Assembly (NCBI RefSeq): GCF_000745475.1
Contig: NZ_JQJJ01000009.1
Coordinates: 434,001 to 498,000, forward strand
Reading direction: 5' to 3'
DNA: 64,000 bases
Source of the DNA: Allobosea sp. UNC402CLCol
GTDB taxonomy: Bacteria > Pseudomonadota > Alphaproteobacteria > Rhizobiales > Beijerinckiaceae
Position numbers and translations under genes: made by a program. The notes beneath the pieces are model-generated. The model did not search any database and was not told the DNA's origin. It was given only the letters and a program-made list of their open reading frames with translations. Each line of letters begins with the position of its first letter. Position 1 is the first letter of the stretch. Below are positions 26,111-35,486 of the stretch, in pieces.

Positions 26111-28021
26111 TCAGGCCAGCTTCACCGCGCTCGGCGTGCCCAGCGCAGCCTCGACGGCCTTGACGATACCGGCGGCATCGAGCCCGGCTGCCGCATACAT
26201 GGCGTCCGGCTTGTCATGGTCCTGGAAGATGTCGGGCAGCGTCAGGCTCCGGATCTTCAGGCCGGCATCGAGCGCGCCGTTCTGCGCCAGCAGATGCAGG
26301 ACATGGCTGCCGAAGCCGCCGACCGAGCCTTCCTCGACCGTGACGAGCACCTCGTGCTCGCGGGCGAGCTTGAGGATCAGCGCCTCGTCGAGCGGCTTCG
26401 CGAAGCGGGCATCGGCGACCGTGGTCGACAGGCCGCGCTGCGCCAGCAGTTCGGCGGCCTTGAGACATTCGCCGAGGCGCGTGCCGAGCGAGAGCAGCGC
26501 GATCCGCGTGCCCTCGCGCACGATGCGGCCCTTGCCGATTTCGAGGGGCAAGCCGACATCGGGGATCTCGACGCCGACGCCTTCGCCGCGCGGATAGCGG
26601 AAGGCGATCGGCCCTTCGTCATAGGCTGCGGCGGTCGCGACCATATGGGTCAGCTCCGCCTCGTCGGCGGCCGCCATCACCACCATGTCCGGCAGGCAGG
26701 CGAGATAGGCGATGTCGAAGGAGCCGGCATGGGTCGCGCCATCCGCGCCCACCAGCCCCGCACGATCCAGCGCGAAGCGCACCGGCAGCTTCTGGATCGC
26801 CACGTCATGGACGATCTGGTCATAGGCGCGCTGCATGAAGGTCGAGTAGATCGCGACGAAGGGCTTGTAGCCTTCGGTCGCGAGGCCGGCCGCGAAGGTC
26901 ACCGCATGCTGCTCGGCGATACCGACATCGAAGGTCCGGCCCGGAAACTCCTTGCCGAAGGCGTCGAGCCCGGTGCCCGACGGCATGGCGGCGGTGACGG
27001 CGACGACCTTCTCGTCCTCCCGCGCCTGCTTGATCAGGGCCTGCGCGAAGACGTTCGTGTAGCTCGGCGCATTGGCCGGCGCCTTGGCCTGCAGGCCGGT
27101 GACGGGGTCGAACTTGACGACGGCGTGGTACTTGTCGGGCGTTGCCTCGGCCGGGGCGTAGCCCTTGCCCTTCTGCGTCACGACATGGACAAGGATCGGC
27201 CCGTTGCCGGCGTCGCGAACATTGCGCAGCACCGGCAGCAGATGGTCGAGATTATGCCCGTCGATCGGCCCGACATAGTAGAAGCCGAGCTCCTCGAACA
27301 TCGTCCCGCCGGTCCAGAAGCCGCGGGCATATTCCTCGGTGCGCCTCGCCTTGTCGTGGAAGAAGCGCGGCAGCCGCTCCGCGAGCTGCTTGGCGACCTC
27401 GCGCAGCGAGCGATAGGTACGGCCTGAAACCAGCCGCGCCAGATAGGCCGACATCGCGCCGACCGGCGGGGCGATCGACATGTCGTTGTCGTTGAGGATG
27501 ACGATGAGCCGCGAATCGAGCGCGCCGGCATTGTTCATGGCTTCATAGGCCATGCCGGCCGACATCGCGCCGTCGCCGATCACGGCGATGACGTTGTTCT
27601 TGCGGCCGGCGAGATCGCGCCCGACGGCCATGCCGAGACCAGCCGAGATCGAGGTCGAGGAATGCGCGGCGCCGAAGGGGTCGTACTCGCTCTCGGCGCG
27701 CTTGGTGAAGCCCGAGAGGCCGCCGCCCTGGCGCAAGGTGCGGATGCGGTCGCGCCGCCCGGTCAGAATCTTGTGCGGATAGGCCTGGTGGCCGACATCC
27801 CAGATCAATCGGTCGCGCGGCGTGTCGAAGACATGATGGAGCGCCACCGTCAGCTCGACCACGCCGAGCCCGGCGCCGAGATGCCCGCCGGTGACGGAGA
27901 CGGCGTCGATGGTTTCCAGCCGGAGCTCATCGGCGAGCTGGCGCAGTTGCGTGTCGTCGAGCCTGCGCAAATCGGCCGGGGCTTGGATCGTGTCGAGGAG
28001 CGGCGTGACAGGACGGGGCAC
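26111..28021 (-). CDS. dxs: 1-deoxy-D-xylulose-5-phosphate synthase
   Basis: A 636-residue thiamine-diphosphate enzyme that condenses pyruvate and glyceraldehyde 3-phosphate to DXP, the first step of the MEP isoprenoid pathway. Key blocks are [20 protein letters not shown], the TPP/Mg motif [18 protein letters not shown], and [15 protein letters not shown]. The N-terminal start [11 protein letters not shown] is the usual one for rhizobial Dxs, which makes the GTG at 28021 most likely; in-frame ATGs at 28108 and 28156 would add an atypical leader. The pair dxs-tlyA is probably one operon. Confidence 0.93.
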   Translation of the reverse strand: MPRPVTPLLDTIQAPADLRRLDDTQLRQLADELRLETIDAVSVTGGHLGAGLGVVELTVALHHVFDTPRDRLIWDVGHQAYPHKILTGRRDRIRTLRQGGGLSGFTKRAESEYDPFGAAHSSTSISAGLGMAVGRDLAGRKNNVIAVIGDGAMSAGMAYEAMNNAGALDSRLIVILNDNDMSIAPPVGAMSAYLARLVSGRTYRSLREVAKQLAERLPRFFHDKARRTEEYARGFWTGGTMFEELGFYYVGPIDGHNLDHLLPVLRNVRDAGNGPILVHVVTQKGKGYAPAEATPDKYHAVVKFDPVTGLQAKAPANAPSYTNVFAQALIKQAREDEKVVAVTAAMPSGTGLDAFGKEFPGRTFDVGIAEQHAVTFAAGLATEGYKPFVAIYSTFMQRAYDQIVHDVAIQKLPVRFALDRAGLVGADGATHAGSFDIAYLACLPDMVVMAAADEAELTHMVATAAAYDEGPIAFRYPRGEGVGVEIPDVGLPLEIGKGRIVREGTRIALLSLGTRLGECLKAAELLAQRGLSTTVADARFAKPLDEALILKLAREHEVLVTVEEGSVGGFGSHVLHLLAQNGALDAGLKIRSLTLPDIFQDHDKPDAMYAAAGLDAAGIVKAVEAALGTPSAVKLA

Positions 28022-28199
28022 GAGGCAATGTGATCCTTCGGTGAGATCACCTGAAATAGAGGTTGCGCGGCGCGCTGGCAAACCAGAGGTGGGGATCGGT
28101 CTGCGCATAGCAAGCGCCGACTCATCCCACGAAACGGGTGGCTCCCGCGCCAGCAACGCCGTTCAGTGCCCTCAAGACCGCTTTCGAGGACACCAGGCG

Positions 28200-29429
28200 A
28201 TGGAACCGACCGATACCGCACCGCTGCCGATGGCATTCCGCCGCATCGGCTGGTCCAATCTCTCCGCCCAGTTCTCGGAGCAGATTGCGCTGGCCGCCGC
28301 GCCCTTGGCCGCGGTTCTGCTGCTCTCGGCCGGGCCGGCCGAGACCGGCTGGCTGCAGACGGCGCAGACCTTGCCGTTTCTCCTGCTGTCCATTCCGGCG
28401 GGCCTGATGGTGGACCGTGCCTCGCGGCGCCGGCTCATGGTCGGCACGGAAGCGCTGCGCGCGCTGTCGCTGCTGGCGATCCCCCTGCTGCTGGCCCTGG
28501 GCAGCCTCAACCTGACCTGGCTTGCCATGCTCGGCGCGCTCGGCGCCATCGGCACGGTCTGCTACAGCGTGGCGGCCCCAGCCTTCGTTCCCTCCGTGGT
28601 GCCGCGCGCGCGGCTCGCGGATGCCAATCGCTGGCTGGAGCTGGCACGCAGCGTCGCCTATGCCGGTGGACCGGCGCTGGGCGGGGCGCTCGTCGGCTGG
28701 ATCGGCGTCTCGACGGCCTATGGCCTGGCCGCCGCACTCTCCATCCTGGCCGTGCTCCTGCTCGCCGGCCTGCCAAAGGATGAACCGCCCTCCGGTCAAC
28801 GGCGGCATCTGCTGCATGATCTGGGGGAAGGTGCCCGTTTCGCGGTTGGCCACGACCTGCTCAGGCCGATCCTGCTGACGGCGGTCTTCTTCAACATCTC
28901 CTGGTTCGTCTTCCAGGCGGTCTATGTCGCCTATGCGGTCCAGAACCTCGGCCTGAGCGCAACCCAGGTCGGCGTCACGCTCGGCATCTACGGCGCGGGA
29001 ATGATCGTCGGCGCTGCTCTCGCGCCCGCCATAGCCCGGCGCGTCTCTTTCGGGACGTTGATCCTGCTCGGGCCCTTCGCCGGTCTTTGCGCGGCCGGCG
29101 TGATGCTCGCGACGCTCTGGTTTCCGTCCATCCAGCTGGTCGGCGCGAGCTTCTTCCTGTTCGGTGTCGGGCCGATCATCTGGACGATCTCCACGATGAC
29201 CTTGAGGCAGGCCGTCACGCCCAATGCGATGCTCGGCCGCGTCTCGGCCTTGATCATGACGGCGACCTTCGGCGCCCGTCCACTGGGCGCCGCGATCGGA
29301 GCCTCCGTGGCGGCGCATTTCGGCATCGCCGCCTGCCTGGGTCTCGCAACCGCGGGCTTTCTGGTTCAGCTGCTCGTCATCGCCTTTTCGCAGGTGCCGA
29401 GATTGCGGGACCTGTCCGAGATCGCCTGA
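28200..29429 (+). CDS. MFS transporter, EntS-like exporter
   Basis: A 409-residue inner-membrane protein with twelve predicted helices and the MFS_3/EntS look: GWSNLSAQFSEQIALAAAPL at the N-terminus, a motif-A-type loop IPAGLMVDRASRRRLMVGTE between helices 2 and 3. Family members export siderophores, drugs or other small molecules. The ATG at 28200 is chosen over upstream in-frame starts because the frame before it overlaps dxs and lacks membrane character. It is divergent from dxs and converges on pirin with a 28-base gap. Confidence 0.82.
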   Translation: MEPTDTAPLPMAFRRIGWSNLSAQFSEQIALAAAPLAAVLLLSAGPAETGWLQTAQTLPFLLLSIPAGLMVDRASRRRLMVGTEALRALSLLAIPLLLALGSLNLTWLAMLGALGAIGTVCYSVAAPAFVPSVVPRARLADANRWLELARSVAYAGGPALGGALVGWIGVSTAYGLAAALSILAVLLLAGLPKDEPPSGQRRHLLHDLGEGARFAVGHDLLRPILLTAVFFNISWFVFQAVYVAYAVQNLGLSATQVGVTLGIYGAGMIVGAALAPAIARRVSFGTLILLGPFAGLCAAGVMLATLWFPSIQLVGASFFLFGVGPIIWTISTMTLRQAVTPNAMLGRVSALIMTATFGARPLGAAIGASVAAHFGIAACLGLATAGFLVQLLVIAFSQVPRLRDLSEIA

Positions 29430-29457
29430 CGGGTTGTGGCTGCTGGGAGGGAAGGTG

Positions 29458-30378
29458 TCATCCCTCCGGCAGCGGAATGAACTCCTTGTCGTCGCCCGGT
29501 ACGGTGTCGAAGCGGCCGGTCTTCCATTCCTGCTTGGCCTGCTCGATGCGCTCCTGCGAGGAGGAGACGAAATTCCACCAGATATGGCGCGGGCCATCCA
29601 TCGGCTCGCCGCCGACGATCATCACGCGGCTTTGATCGACGGCGAGGATCGAGATGCGGTCGCCGGGCTTGAAGACCAGGAGCTGGCCGGCGCCGAACTC
29701 GTCCCCGGCGATGTCGACCTTGCCCGAGACGATGTAGATCGCGCGCTCGTCATAGTCCGGGTCGAGCGGCAGGATCGCGCCGGGCGAGAGCACCGCCTCG
29801 GCATAGAGCGCCTCCCAGGGGAATTTCACCGGCGAGCTCTGGCCATAGGCGGACCCCATGATCAGGCTGATGCGCTTGCCGCCTTCGACGATGCGCGGCA
29901 GCATGGGCGCGCCGTGATGCACGAATTCCGGCGCGACCTCCTCATGCGATTTCGGCAAAGCGAGCCAGGCCTGGATGCCGTAGAGCTTGGGGCCGCTGGC
30001 GCGTGCCTCCATTCCGGTGCGTTCGGAATGGACGATGCCGCGCCCGGCCGTCATCAGGTTGACCGCCCCCGGCTTGATCGCGAGCGCCGTGCCCAGCGAG
30101 TCGCGATGCATGATCTCGCCGTCGAAGAGATAGGTCACGGTCGAGAGCCCGATATGCGGATGCGGACGCACGTCGAGCCCTTCGCCGAGATGGAACTCGG
30201 CCGGTCCCATCTGGTCGAAGAAGATGAAGGGGCCGACCATGCGCTGGCCGATCGCGGGCAGCGCCCGGCGCACCTGGAAGCCCCCGAGGTCATGGGAGCG
30301 GGGCACGATCACCTTCTCGATCGCCTCGCAGGAGCGGGCATCGCCCAGGATGGGATCTTCGGCTGGCAGTTGCGACAT
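29458..30378 (-). CDS. Pirin family protein
   Basis: A 306-residue bicupin. The N-terminal cupin has the pirin metal-site signature (RPHPHIGLSTVTYLFDGEI, residues near 71-89, followed by HRDSLG), and the C-terminal half is the Pirin_C domain (YAEAVLSPGAILPLD). Bacterial pirins bind Fe or other metals, and some act as quercetin dioxygenases or redox-linked partners. CAGGAGG upstream of ATG 30378 is a good ribosome-binding site. It is followed on the opposite side by the quinone reductase with the same orientation, 56 bases upstream, so the two may be one operon under the LysR gene. Confidence 0.88.
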   Translation of the reverse strand: MSQLPAEDPILGDARSCEAIEKVIVPRSHDLGGFQVRRALPAIGQRMVGPFIFFDQMGPAEFHLGEGLDVRPHPHIGLSTVTYLFDGEIMHRDSLGTALAIKPGAVNLMTAGRGIVHSERTGMEARASGPKLYGIQAWLALPKSHEEVAPEFVHHGAPMLPRIVEGGKRISLIMGSAYGQSSPVKFPWEALYAEAVLSPGAILPLDPDYDERAIYIVSGKVDIAGDEFGAGQLLVFKPGDRISILAVDQSRVMIVGGEPMDGPRHIWWNFVSSSQERIEQAKQEWKTGRFDTVPGDDKEFIPLPEG

Positions 30379-30434
30379 GGCGGCCTCCTGTGTCGGCGAG
30401 AGCCTACCCCGATCGCGCTGGCGGGCAAGGCTGT

Positions 30435-30995
30435 TCAGGCGGCCGCCGCTGCCGGTGCCGGCGCGGCCAGGCGCCGCAGCCGCGAGGCGTAGTAGTCGCC
30501 TGCGGCCTTCAGGGCTTCATCGTCGGCGCGACGGGCGTCGTAGACGAGGAAGGGCTCGGCCCAGGCGAGACCGCAGCGATGCGCCGTCGCCTGCAGCGGG
30601 AGCAGGAGTTCCGTCAGCGGGAAGAGATTGACGCCTTGCGGTGCATAGGCCGTCTCGACATTGCCCGCCGTCGCCGCGACCAGCAGCGGCCTGCCGGCGA
30701 GTTTGGCGCCCTCCGTCTCATAGTCGAGGTAGAACATCCGCGTCAGCACGACATCCTGCCAGGCCTTGAGCAGCGGCGGTGTCGAATACCACTGGACCGG
30801 AAACTGCAGCACGATGCGATCCGCCGCGACGAGCCGGGCGGCCTCGGCGTCGGCATCGATCTGCCCGTCCGGATAGAGCGCATGGAGATCGGCGATCTCG
30901 GTATCAGGCAGATGCTGCGCTGCCTCGACGAGCGCCCTGTTGGCACGCGAAACCGAGAAATGCGGGTGGAACAGCAGGATCAGGGTCTTGGTCAT
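30435..30995 (-). CDS. NAD(P)H quinone reductase, flavodoxin fold (KefF/MdaB-like)
   Basis: A 186-residue FMN-binding Flavodoxin_2 protein with LILLFHPHFSVSRANRAL near the N-terminus, the FPVQWYSTPPLLKAWQDVVL loop (FMN/quinone pocket) and the C-terminal alpha/beta fold. The activity is two-electron reduction of quinones or related redox cyclers. A poly-alanine C-terminal tail (PAPAAAAA) is added. GGAGGATGCC precedes the ATG. It is divergent from a LysR regulator and followed by pirin, an arrangement that fits a LysR-induced quinone-stress response. Confidence 0.85.
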   Translation of the reverse strand: MTKTLILLFHPHFSVSRANRALVEAAQHLPDTEIADLHALYPDGQIDADAEAARLVAADRIVLQFPVQWYSTPPLLKAWQDVVLTRMFYLDYETEGAKLAGRPLLVAATAGNVETAYAPQGVNLFPLTELLLPLQATAHRCGLAWAEPFLVYDARRADDEALKAAGDYYASRLRRLAAPAPAAAAA

Positions 30996-31047
30996 GGCAT
31001 CCTCCTTCGGAATGAGCAGAGGATGGCCGCGCCAATAAAATTACTCC

Positions 31048-31078
31048 AATGGATGATCGATATATCATATTATCCATT
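31048..31078. promoter_or_regulatory. Candidate LysR operator in the quinone reductase/LysR gap
   Basis: A 31-base palindromic region with arms AATGGAT and ATCCATT around a TGATCGATATATCA core. It is AT-rich in an 85-base divergent gap and ends three bases before the LysR ATG, leaving no room for a ribosome-binding site, so the LysR transcript may be leaderless or start farther upstream. LysR operators commonly show such T-N11-A dyads. Confidence 0.5.
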
Positions 31079-31080
31079 TC

Positions 31081-31989
31081 ATGAATTTAAGGTCGGTCGA
31101 TCTGAACCTGTTGGTGGTGCTCGACGCCCTGCTCGACGAGGCGCATGTCTCGCGTGCGGCGGATCGCATCGGCCTGTCGCAACCGGCGATGTCGAGCGCG
31201 CTGGAACGCTGCCGCCAGCTCTTTGGCGACCGGCTGCTGGAGCGCGGTCCCGGGGGGATGGTCCTGACGCCAAAGGCCCATGCGCTGGCCGGGCCGGTGA
31301 AGGACATTCTGGCGAGCACGAAATCCCTGCTCGACCGGAACGAGCCGGATCTCATGGCGATCCGGCAGACCGTGCGGGTCGTGACGGCCGATTATCCGGC
31401 CGTGGTCATCGCCCCCGAGCTGCATCGCCGCCTGGCGCGGACGGCGCCGGGCATCACGGTCGTCCTCATGCCCTGGCATGGCGCAGCCGCCGCGCTTGAA
31501 GGCCTTGGGCGCGGAACCATCGATCTGGCGATCTCGGTCTTCCCGGTCGTCGAGGCCGATTTCACCCGCCGCGAATTGCTTCGGGAGAGCTATCTCGTCG
31601 TGATGCGCCGCGGTCATCCGGCGGCGGCCGGCTTCGATCTCGAGGGCTGGCTCGCCCATCCGCATGTTCTGGTTTCGGGGCGCGGCGACACGAAGGGGCC
31701 TCTCGACGAAGCCCTGGCGCGGATCGGGCGCGAGCGCCATGTCGGCATGGTCGTGCCGAACTTCACGATGGTGCTGCCCTTGGTGGCCGGCTCCGACATG
31801 ATCGGGCTGTTGCCGAGCCGCTGCCTGCAGGATGGCGACGACGCGTTCGTCACCTTCCCGCCGCCGCTTGCCGTGGAAGGCTTCCCGCTGCACAGAGCCT
31901 GGCACAAGCGCCGCGCCGGCGATCCAGCCGTCCAGCACGTCGCAAGGCTGATCGAGGATCTGATCCTCGCGCTGCCGGTCGGAGGCTGA
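31081..31989 (+). CDS. LysR family transcriptional regulator
   Basis: A 302-residue LysR regulator with an N-terminal helix-turn-helix (residues 6-60, SLDLNLL-like start RSVDLNLLVVLDALLDEAHV and LSQPAMSSALERCRQLFGD) and a C-terminal effector domain. It is divergent from the quinone reductase by 85 bases with a dyad between, so it is the likely activator of the quinone reductase-pirin pair. The ligand is unknown; related regulators sense aromatic or redox-active compounds. Confidence 0.85.
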   Translation: MNLRSVDLNLLVVLDALLDEAHVSRAADRIGLSQPAMSSALERCRQLFGDRLLERGPGGMVLTPKAHALAGPVKDILASTKSLLDRNEPDLMAIRQTVRVVTADYPAVVIAPELHRRLARTAPGITVVLMPWHGAAAALEGLGRGTIDLAISVFPVVEADFTRRELLRESYLVVMRRGHPAAAGFDLEGWLAHPHVLVSGRGDTKGPLDEALARIGRERHVGMVVPNFTMVLPLVAGSDMIGLLPSRCLQDGDDAFVTFPPPLAVEGFPLHRAWHKRRAGDPAVQHVARLIEDLILALPVGG

Positions 31990-32013
31990 GATTGCCGTCG
32001 GCGAGCGGCAGGC

Positions 32014-32607
32014 CTAGCGCAGGGAGGCGGCTGCGGCGCTCGATTTCAGGCTCATCAGGATCTTCAGGCCGTTCCGATGGCGTTCCTCGCCGGTTTCGCA
32101 GGTCTTGCAGATCCCGCCGACATAGAGGCCGCTGACGACCGTCTCGGCGAAAAGGCCGGATTTGTAGTTGTGCCGCGCATCGGTCTCGACGCGGTACCAT
32201 TCTCGCTCGCCCATCCGCACGATCTCCAGCGGCTTGCGAATCTCGGCGTCCTTGCTGGTCGAGCGCAGCGCGGCGCGCAGGCGGGTGTAGCGGTCGAGAG
32301 GCGAGGCATAGAGCGCGCGCAGCCTGGCCGCATCGTCGGCGCCCTCGATCTCCTTCGAGCGCATCAGGATGGTGCAGGTTTCCTGCGTCTTCCTGCAGGC
32401 CTCGCTGTCGCAGACGAGCTGCACGCGGCGAAGTCCGGTTTGCGAGACCTCGCCCTCCGGCGACCCGTCAACGTGCCAGCCCTCGGGGAGCTCGACCGAA
32501 AGCCCGTGCGGCATCACGATGGTCTCGGCGTGAGAGGTGGCGGCCGCGACGGACAAGGCCAGCGCCGCAAGCGCTGTTGCAATGGAATTCGCGAGCGGCT
32601 TCGTCAC
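32014..32607 (-). CDS. Exported hypothetical protein
   Basis: A 197-residue secreted protein that I do not recognise. From GTG 32607 the N-terminus is a signal peptide (hydrophobic SIATALAALALSVAAATSHA, cleavage after SHA). Cysteines near the middle (CDSEACRKTQETC) and the end (CKTCETG) suggest disulfide bonds in the periplasm. The GTG overlaps the TGA of the upstream membrane protein (GTGA), with GGAGGCAGG as ribosome-binding site, so the two are translationally coupled and probably work together. Confidence 0.7.
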   Translation of the reverse strand: MTKPLANSIATALAALALSVAAATSHAETIVMPHGLSVELPEGWHVDGSPEGEVSQTGLRRVQLVCDSEACRKTQETCTILMRSKEIEGADDAARLRALYASPLDRYTRLRAALRSTSKDAEIRKPLEIVRMGEREWYRVETDARHNYKSGLFAETVVSGLYVGGICKTCETGEERHRNGLKILMSLKSSAAAASLR

Positions 32608-33869
32608 GTGCCTGCCTCCGGCCGATGGCTCCCCCCATCGATGCGATGATCGACGATGCGCTGGAAGATGGCCAGCTTGTCGCCGTCGAGCGCGCGCAAA
32701 GGCAGGATCAGCGGCTCGCCTTCCCGCCGCAGCAGGATGAGATGGTCGCCCTGGCGTTCGATCCGCTCGAACCCCTTCCAGTCGAAGCGGTTGCAAAAGC
32801 CGTCCTGCCAGGTTTCGAGCGTCTCGTCGTAGAGCCGCACCTCGTGCTCATAGGCTTGCACGCGCTTCTGCATCTGCCGGGCGAGCTGGCGCGCATGCCG
32901 GCGTCTCATCCAGGGATGGAGCAGGATGACGGCCGTCATGATCGCCCAGAGACCGAGCACCCATTTCCAGAAGGTGCTCGCGAACATCTCGACGAACAAG
33001 GGAAAGGCATAGCGGAAGGGCACCCTCTCGGGATCGAGAAGCCAGAGGACGCCGAAGAGCAGCGGGGGGATCAGTGCCGCGACAAGGAAGGCGAGGATAA
33101 AGCCGCGCCTGCGCCGCCGCCGCGTCCCCGGGCGCTCCATCTGCCAGCCGAGCGCGACCGCGCGATCATCCTCGGTCAGCTCGAAACGCGCGGTCAGCAA
33201 TGGTTCGCGCCCCGGTGGCGTTTCCAGCTCCGGAAAGGCGCGGGCCGCTCCCGCGCCATCGACATGACAGGAGGCGGCCCATGCTCCGATCTGCGCGACC
33301 TGCTCCCCGGATAGCGCGCTGCGGGGCAGGGCGAAGACATCCTCGATGTCCTTCAACCGGATGAAGAGATGGGTGGGGCTTTCGGAGATGCCGCCGATGC
33401 GGCGGCAGGCGAGCGCGCTCCCGCGGCCGGGCAGGGTCACGGCGATGCCGCCGGGCTCGAAGCGATAGGCGTTGCCAATGGGGCGGTCGAGCCGTTCGTC
33501 GCGATACCAGCGCTTCAGCCGGCTGCGAACGAGCGCCGGCTGGATGAGGTAGTAGACCAGCATGGGCCCCGCGACGACGAGGATCGGCAGGCCGCCGAGA
33601 CCGAGCAGGTCCGCGCCGAAACGCGACAGGAAAGCGCGGGCGCCCAAATGGCCGCTTTCCTGCCAGGAAGAGTAGTAGGCCATCGCCAGAAGCGCGATAA
33701 CCACCCAGATCAGCAGATGGAGCTGGCGCCGTCGTGCCGCCGCGAACAGATCGGCATAAGCGAAGAGCGCGGCCGCGACCCGGTCTTCGAGGCGAACGGG
33801 AGCCTCGATCGTGAAAGCCTCGGGAGGATCGGTTGCGTCAGCGCGGCGGATCGTCGGCGTCGTGCGCAT
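32604..33869 (-). CDS. Membrane protein with two YcxB-like halves
   Basis: A 421-residue inner-membrane protein made of two similar halves. Each half has a pair of membrane helices (about residues 48-68 and 82-110; about 245-270 and 290-320) followed by a soluble YcxB-type domain of about 80 residues, the first with YRFEPGGIAVTLPG and the second with FCNRFDWKGFERIERQGDHL. The C-terminal half repeats the FILRLKD/LLLRREG type strand and the final helix of the domain. ATG 33869 with GGAGG upstream is chosen. It follows xseB by 22 bases and overlaps the exported protein gene behind it. YcxB domains have no established function. Confidence 0.65.
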   Translation of the reverse strand: MRTTPTIRRADATDPPEAFTIEAPVRLEDRVAAALFAYADLFAAARRRQLHLLIWVVIALLAMAYYSSWQESGHLGARAFLSRFGADLLGLGGLPILVVAGPMLVYYLIQPALVRSRLKRWYRDERLDRPIGNAYRFEPGGIAVTLPGRGSALACRRIGGISESPTHLFIRLKDIEDVFALPRSALSGEQVAQIGAWAASCHVDGAGAARAFPELETPPGREPLLTARFELTEDDRAVALGWQMERPGTRRRRRRGFILAFLVAALIPPLLFGVLWLLDPERVPFRYAFPLFVEMFASTFWKWVLGLWAIMTAVILLHPWMRRRHARQLARQMQKRVQAYEHEVRLYDETLETWQDGFCNRFDWKGFERIERQGDHLILLRREGEPLILPLRALDGDKLAIFQRIVDHRIDGGSHRPEAGT

Positions 33870-33891
33870 CCTGCCGGTCGCCTCCGCCCTC

Positions 33892-34161
33892 TCAGTTCTC
33901 GACGTCGAGCGGTGTCGTGCCCGTGGGCTTGCCGTCCGCACCGAGGGTGATGCGCTCGATGCGGGCTTCCGCCTGCTTCAGCAGCGCGTCGCAGCGCGCC
34001 TTCAGTGCCTCGCCGCGCGTGTAGATCGCGATCGATTCCTCGAGCGGCACGTCGCCGCGCTCGAGCCGCGCGACGATGCCTTCGAGTTCCTTCAGCGCCG
34101 CCTCGAAGGGCAGGGCGGCGACGTCGGCATGGGGAGTGCCTTGGGTCTTGTCTTCGCTCAC
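33892..34161 (-). CDS. xseB: Exodeoxyribonuclease VII small subunit
   Basis: An 89-residue subunit of exonuclease VII, cytoplasmic, which together with XseA degrades single-stranded DNA to oligonucleotides. The core [20 protein letters not shown] and [18 protein letters not shown] is the family pattern. GTG 34161 gives the normal length; the longer frame to 34215 adds a non-conserved leader. No xseA lies in this window. Downstream the YcxB-like gene starts 22 bases after the stop, so it may be in the same transcript. Confidence 0.92.
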   Translation of the reverse strand: MSEDKTQGTPHADVAALPFEAALKELEGIVARLERGDVPLEESIAIYTRGEALKARCDALLKQAEARIERITLGADGKPTGTTPLDVEN

Positions 34162-34244
34162 GGGCCTGATTCCTGTTTGAGGCAAGCTTATCGGTCGGAC
34201 GGCGCCCCGTCGCAACCCGCGAGCCGGAATTAGATCCGCCGGGC

Positions 34245-34709
34245 TCAGACCGGCAGGGCAGAGGTCTTCTTGATCGTCCGCAGCGTCAGCGTCGACTGCA
34301 CGCGCGTCACGCCAGGCAATTGCGTGATGATGTCGGTGTGGATGCGCTCGAAATCGGCGCTGTCGCGATAGATCACGCGCATCAGATAATCATGCGCCCC
34401 GGCGAGCAGGTGGCATTCGAGGATCTCGGGCAGGTTCTGCACGGCCTGCTCGAAGCTCTCCAGCGAGGCCCGGCCCTGCTGGTCGAGCGTGACGAAGACG
34501 AAGGCCGTGCCCGGAAAGCCGGCGATCTTGTCGTCGAGCATCATCGCATAGCCACGGATCAACCCGCTTTCCTCGAGCTGCCGCACGCGCCTGAGGCAGG
34601 CGGAGGGCGACAGGTGCACCTTCTCGGCCAGGTCCGAATTGGTGATGCGTCCGTCTTGCTGCAGGATTCGCAGGATCGTGCGGTCGCGCGAGTCGAGTTC
34701 GATCGTCAT
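34245..34709 (-). CDS. Lrp/AsnC family transcriptional regulator
   Basis: A 154-residue Lrp/AsnC regulator. The helix-turn-helix is at residues 8-60 ([40 protein letters not shown]), and the C-terminal RAM effector domain follows ([20 protein letters not shown]...). It resembles members that regulate amino-acid metabolism. ATG 34709 is preferred, since the upstream frame to 34829 lacks family resemblance. The target is unknown; no transporter or amino-acid enzyme is adjacent. Confidence 0.88.
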   Translation of the reverse strand: MTIELDSRDRTILRILQQDGRITNSDLAEKVHLSPSACLRRVRQLEESGLIRGYAMMLDDKIAGFPGTAFVFVTLDQQGRASLESFEQAVQNLPEILECHLLAGAHDYLMRVIYRDSADFERIHTDIITQLPGVTRVQSTLTLRTIKKTSALPV

Positions 34710-34854
34710 GGTGCCGGAATTGCCTCCCGCGCGATCAATCGTCGCAAATTTTGCCGGATGCAAGCAATCTTCTGCCTCGCTCGTCGAGGAGCCCGGTACG
34801 ATCCGCGACGATCCTCCGGAAGGCCGCATGAAGCTGCCGTTGCGGCATCCTGGC

Positions 34855-35418
34855 TCAAGCCTGCGGGAAGACGAAGGGCTGCCCCTCGAAGGCGTCGGCT
34901 CCGCGGCCGATCCGCTCGATGGCGCGGATCATCCGGCCACCCCGTCCGAGGTTGGCGTCGGCGAGTGCGACGAGGCGGGCATTGGGCGTTGCCGAGGGCG
35001 AGGCGGCGCGCAAGGCCTCCGCCGCTTCCGCCTCGTCCCGCTCAGGCGCGAGCGCGCAGGCGGTGATGTAGGCGGCCGCGGTCGAGCGGCTGATCCCGGC
35101 CCAGCAATGGATCACCAGCGGCGCAGCGCGGTCCCAGTCCCTGACGAAGGCGATGAGCCGTGCGATATGCTCCTGCCCCGCCAGCACATGCCCCTCCATC
35201 GGCTGGCTGATGTCGGACATGCCGAGGAAGAGATGGCGGCTCTCCGCGATGCCGGCGGGCCGCTCGACCTTGGTGTCGGTATTGATCAGCGTGACGAGAT
35301 GGCTGGCGCCGCAGGCCGCGACCGTGGCGTCGAGCTTCGACAGGGGCGAGACGTGAAGGGTGGGCAAGCCGGCGACTCCGCTGCCGCTCTCTGGCGGGTT
35401 CGAACCAGACGATAGCAT
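34855..35418 (-). CDS. Protein tyrosine phosphatase-like, dual-specificity type
   Basis: A 187-residue cytosolic phosphatase of the DSP fold. The catalytic CX5R loop is HCWAGISRS with Cys105 and Arg111. It resembles alphaproteobacterial tyrosine-phosphatase-like proteins whose N-terminus reads LHVSPLSKL and whose body reads HLFLGMSDISQP. The ATG at 35418 is used. Substrate (phosphotyrosine, phosphoserine or a phosphoinositide-like molecule) is unknown. It is divergent from the thioesterase by 68 bases. Confidence 0.8.
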   Translation of the reverse strand: MLSSGSNPPESGSGVAGLPTLHVSPLSKLDATVAACGASHLVTLINTDTKVERPAGIAESRHLFLGMSDISQPMEGHVLAGQEHIARLIAFVRDWDRAAPLVIHCWAGISRSTAAAYITACALAPERDEAEAAEALRAASPSATPNARLVALADANLGRGGRMIRAIERIGRGADAFEGQPFVFPQA

Positions 35419-35486
35419 GATCGACAGCGATGCCGCCCGTATGACATGGGGCTCGCAGCGACCGGTCCACAATCGCGAAGGCCGAC

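Noticed and set aside
35395..35420. GGGTTCGAACCAGAC, resembling a tRNA T-loop
   Set aside because: No acceptor stem, anticodon arm or D-arm is found around it, and it lies at the start of the phosphatase gene.
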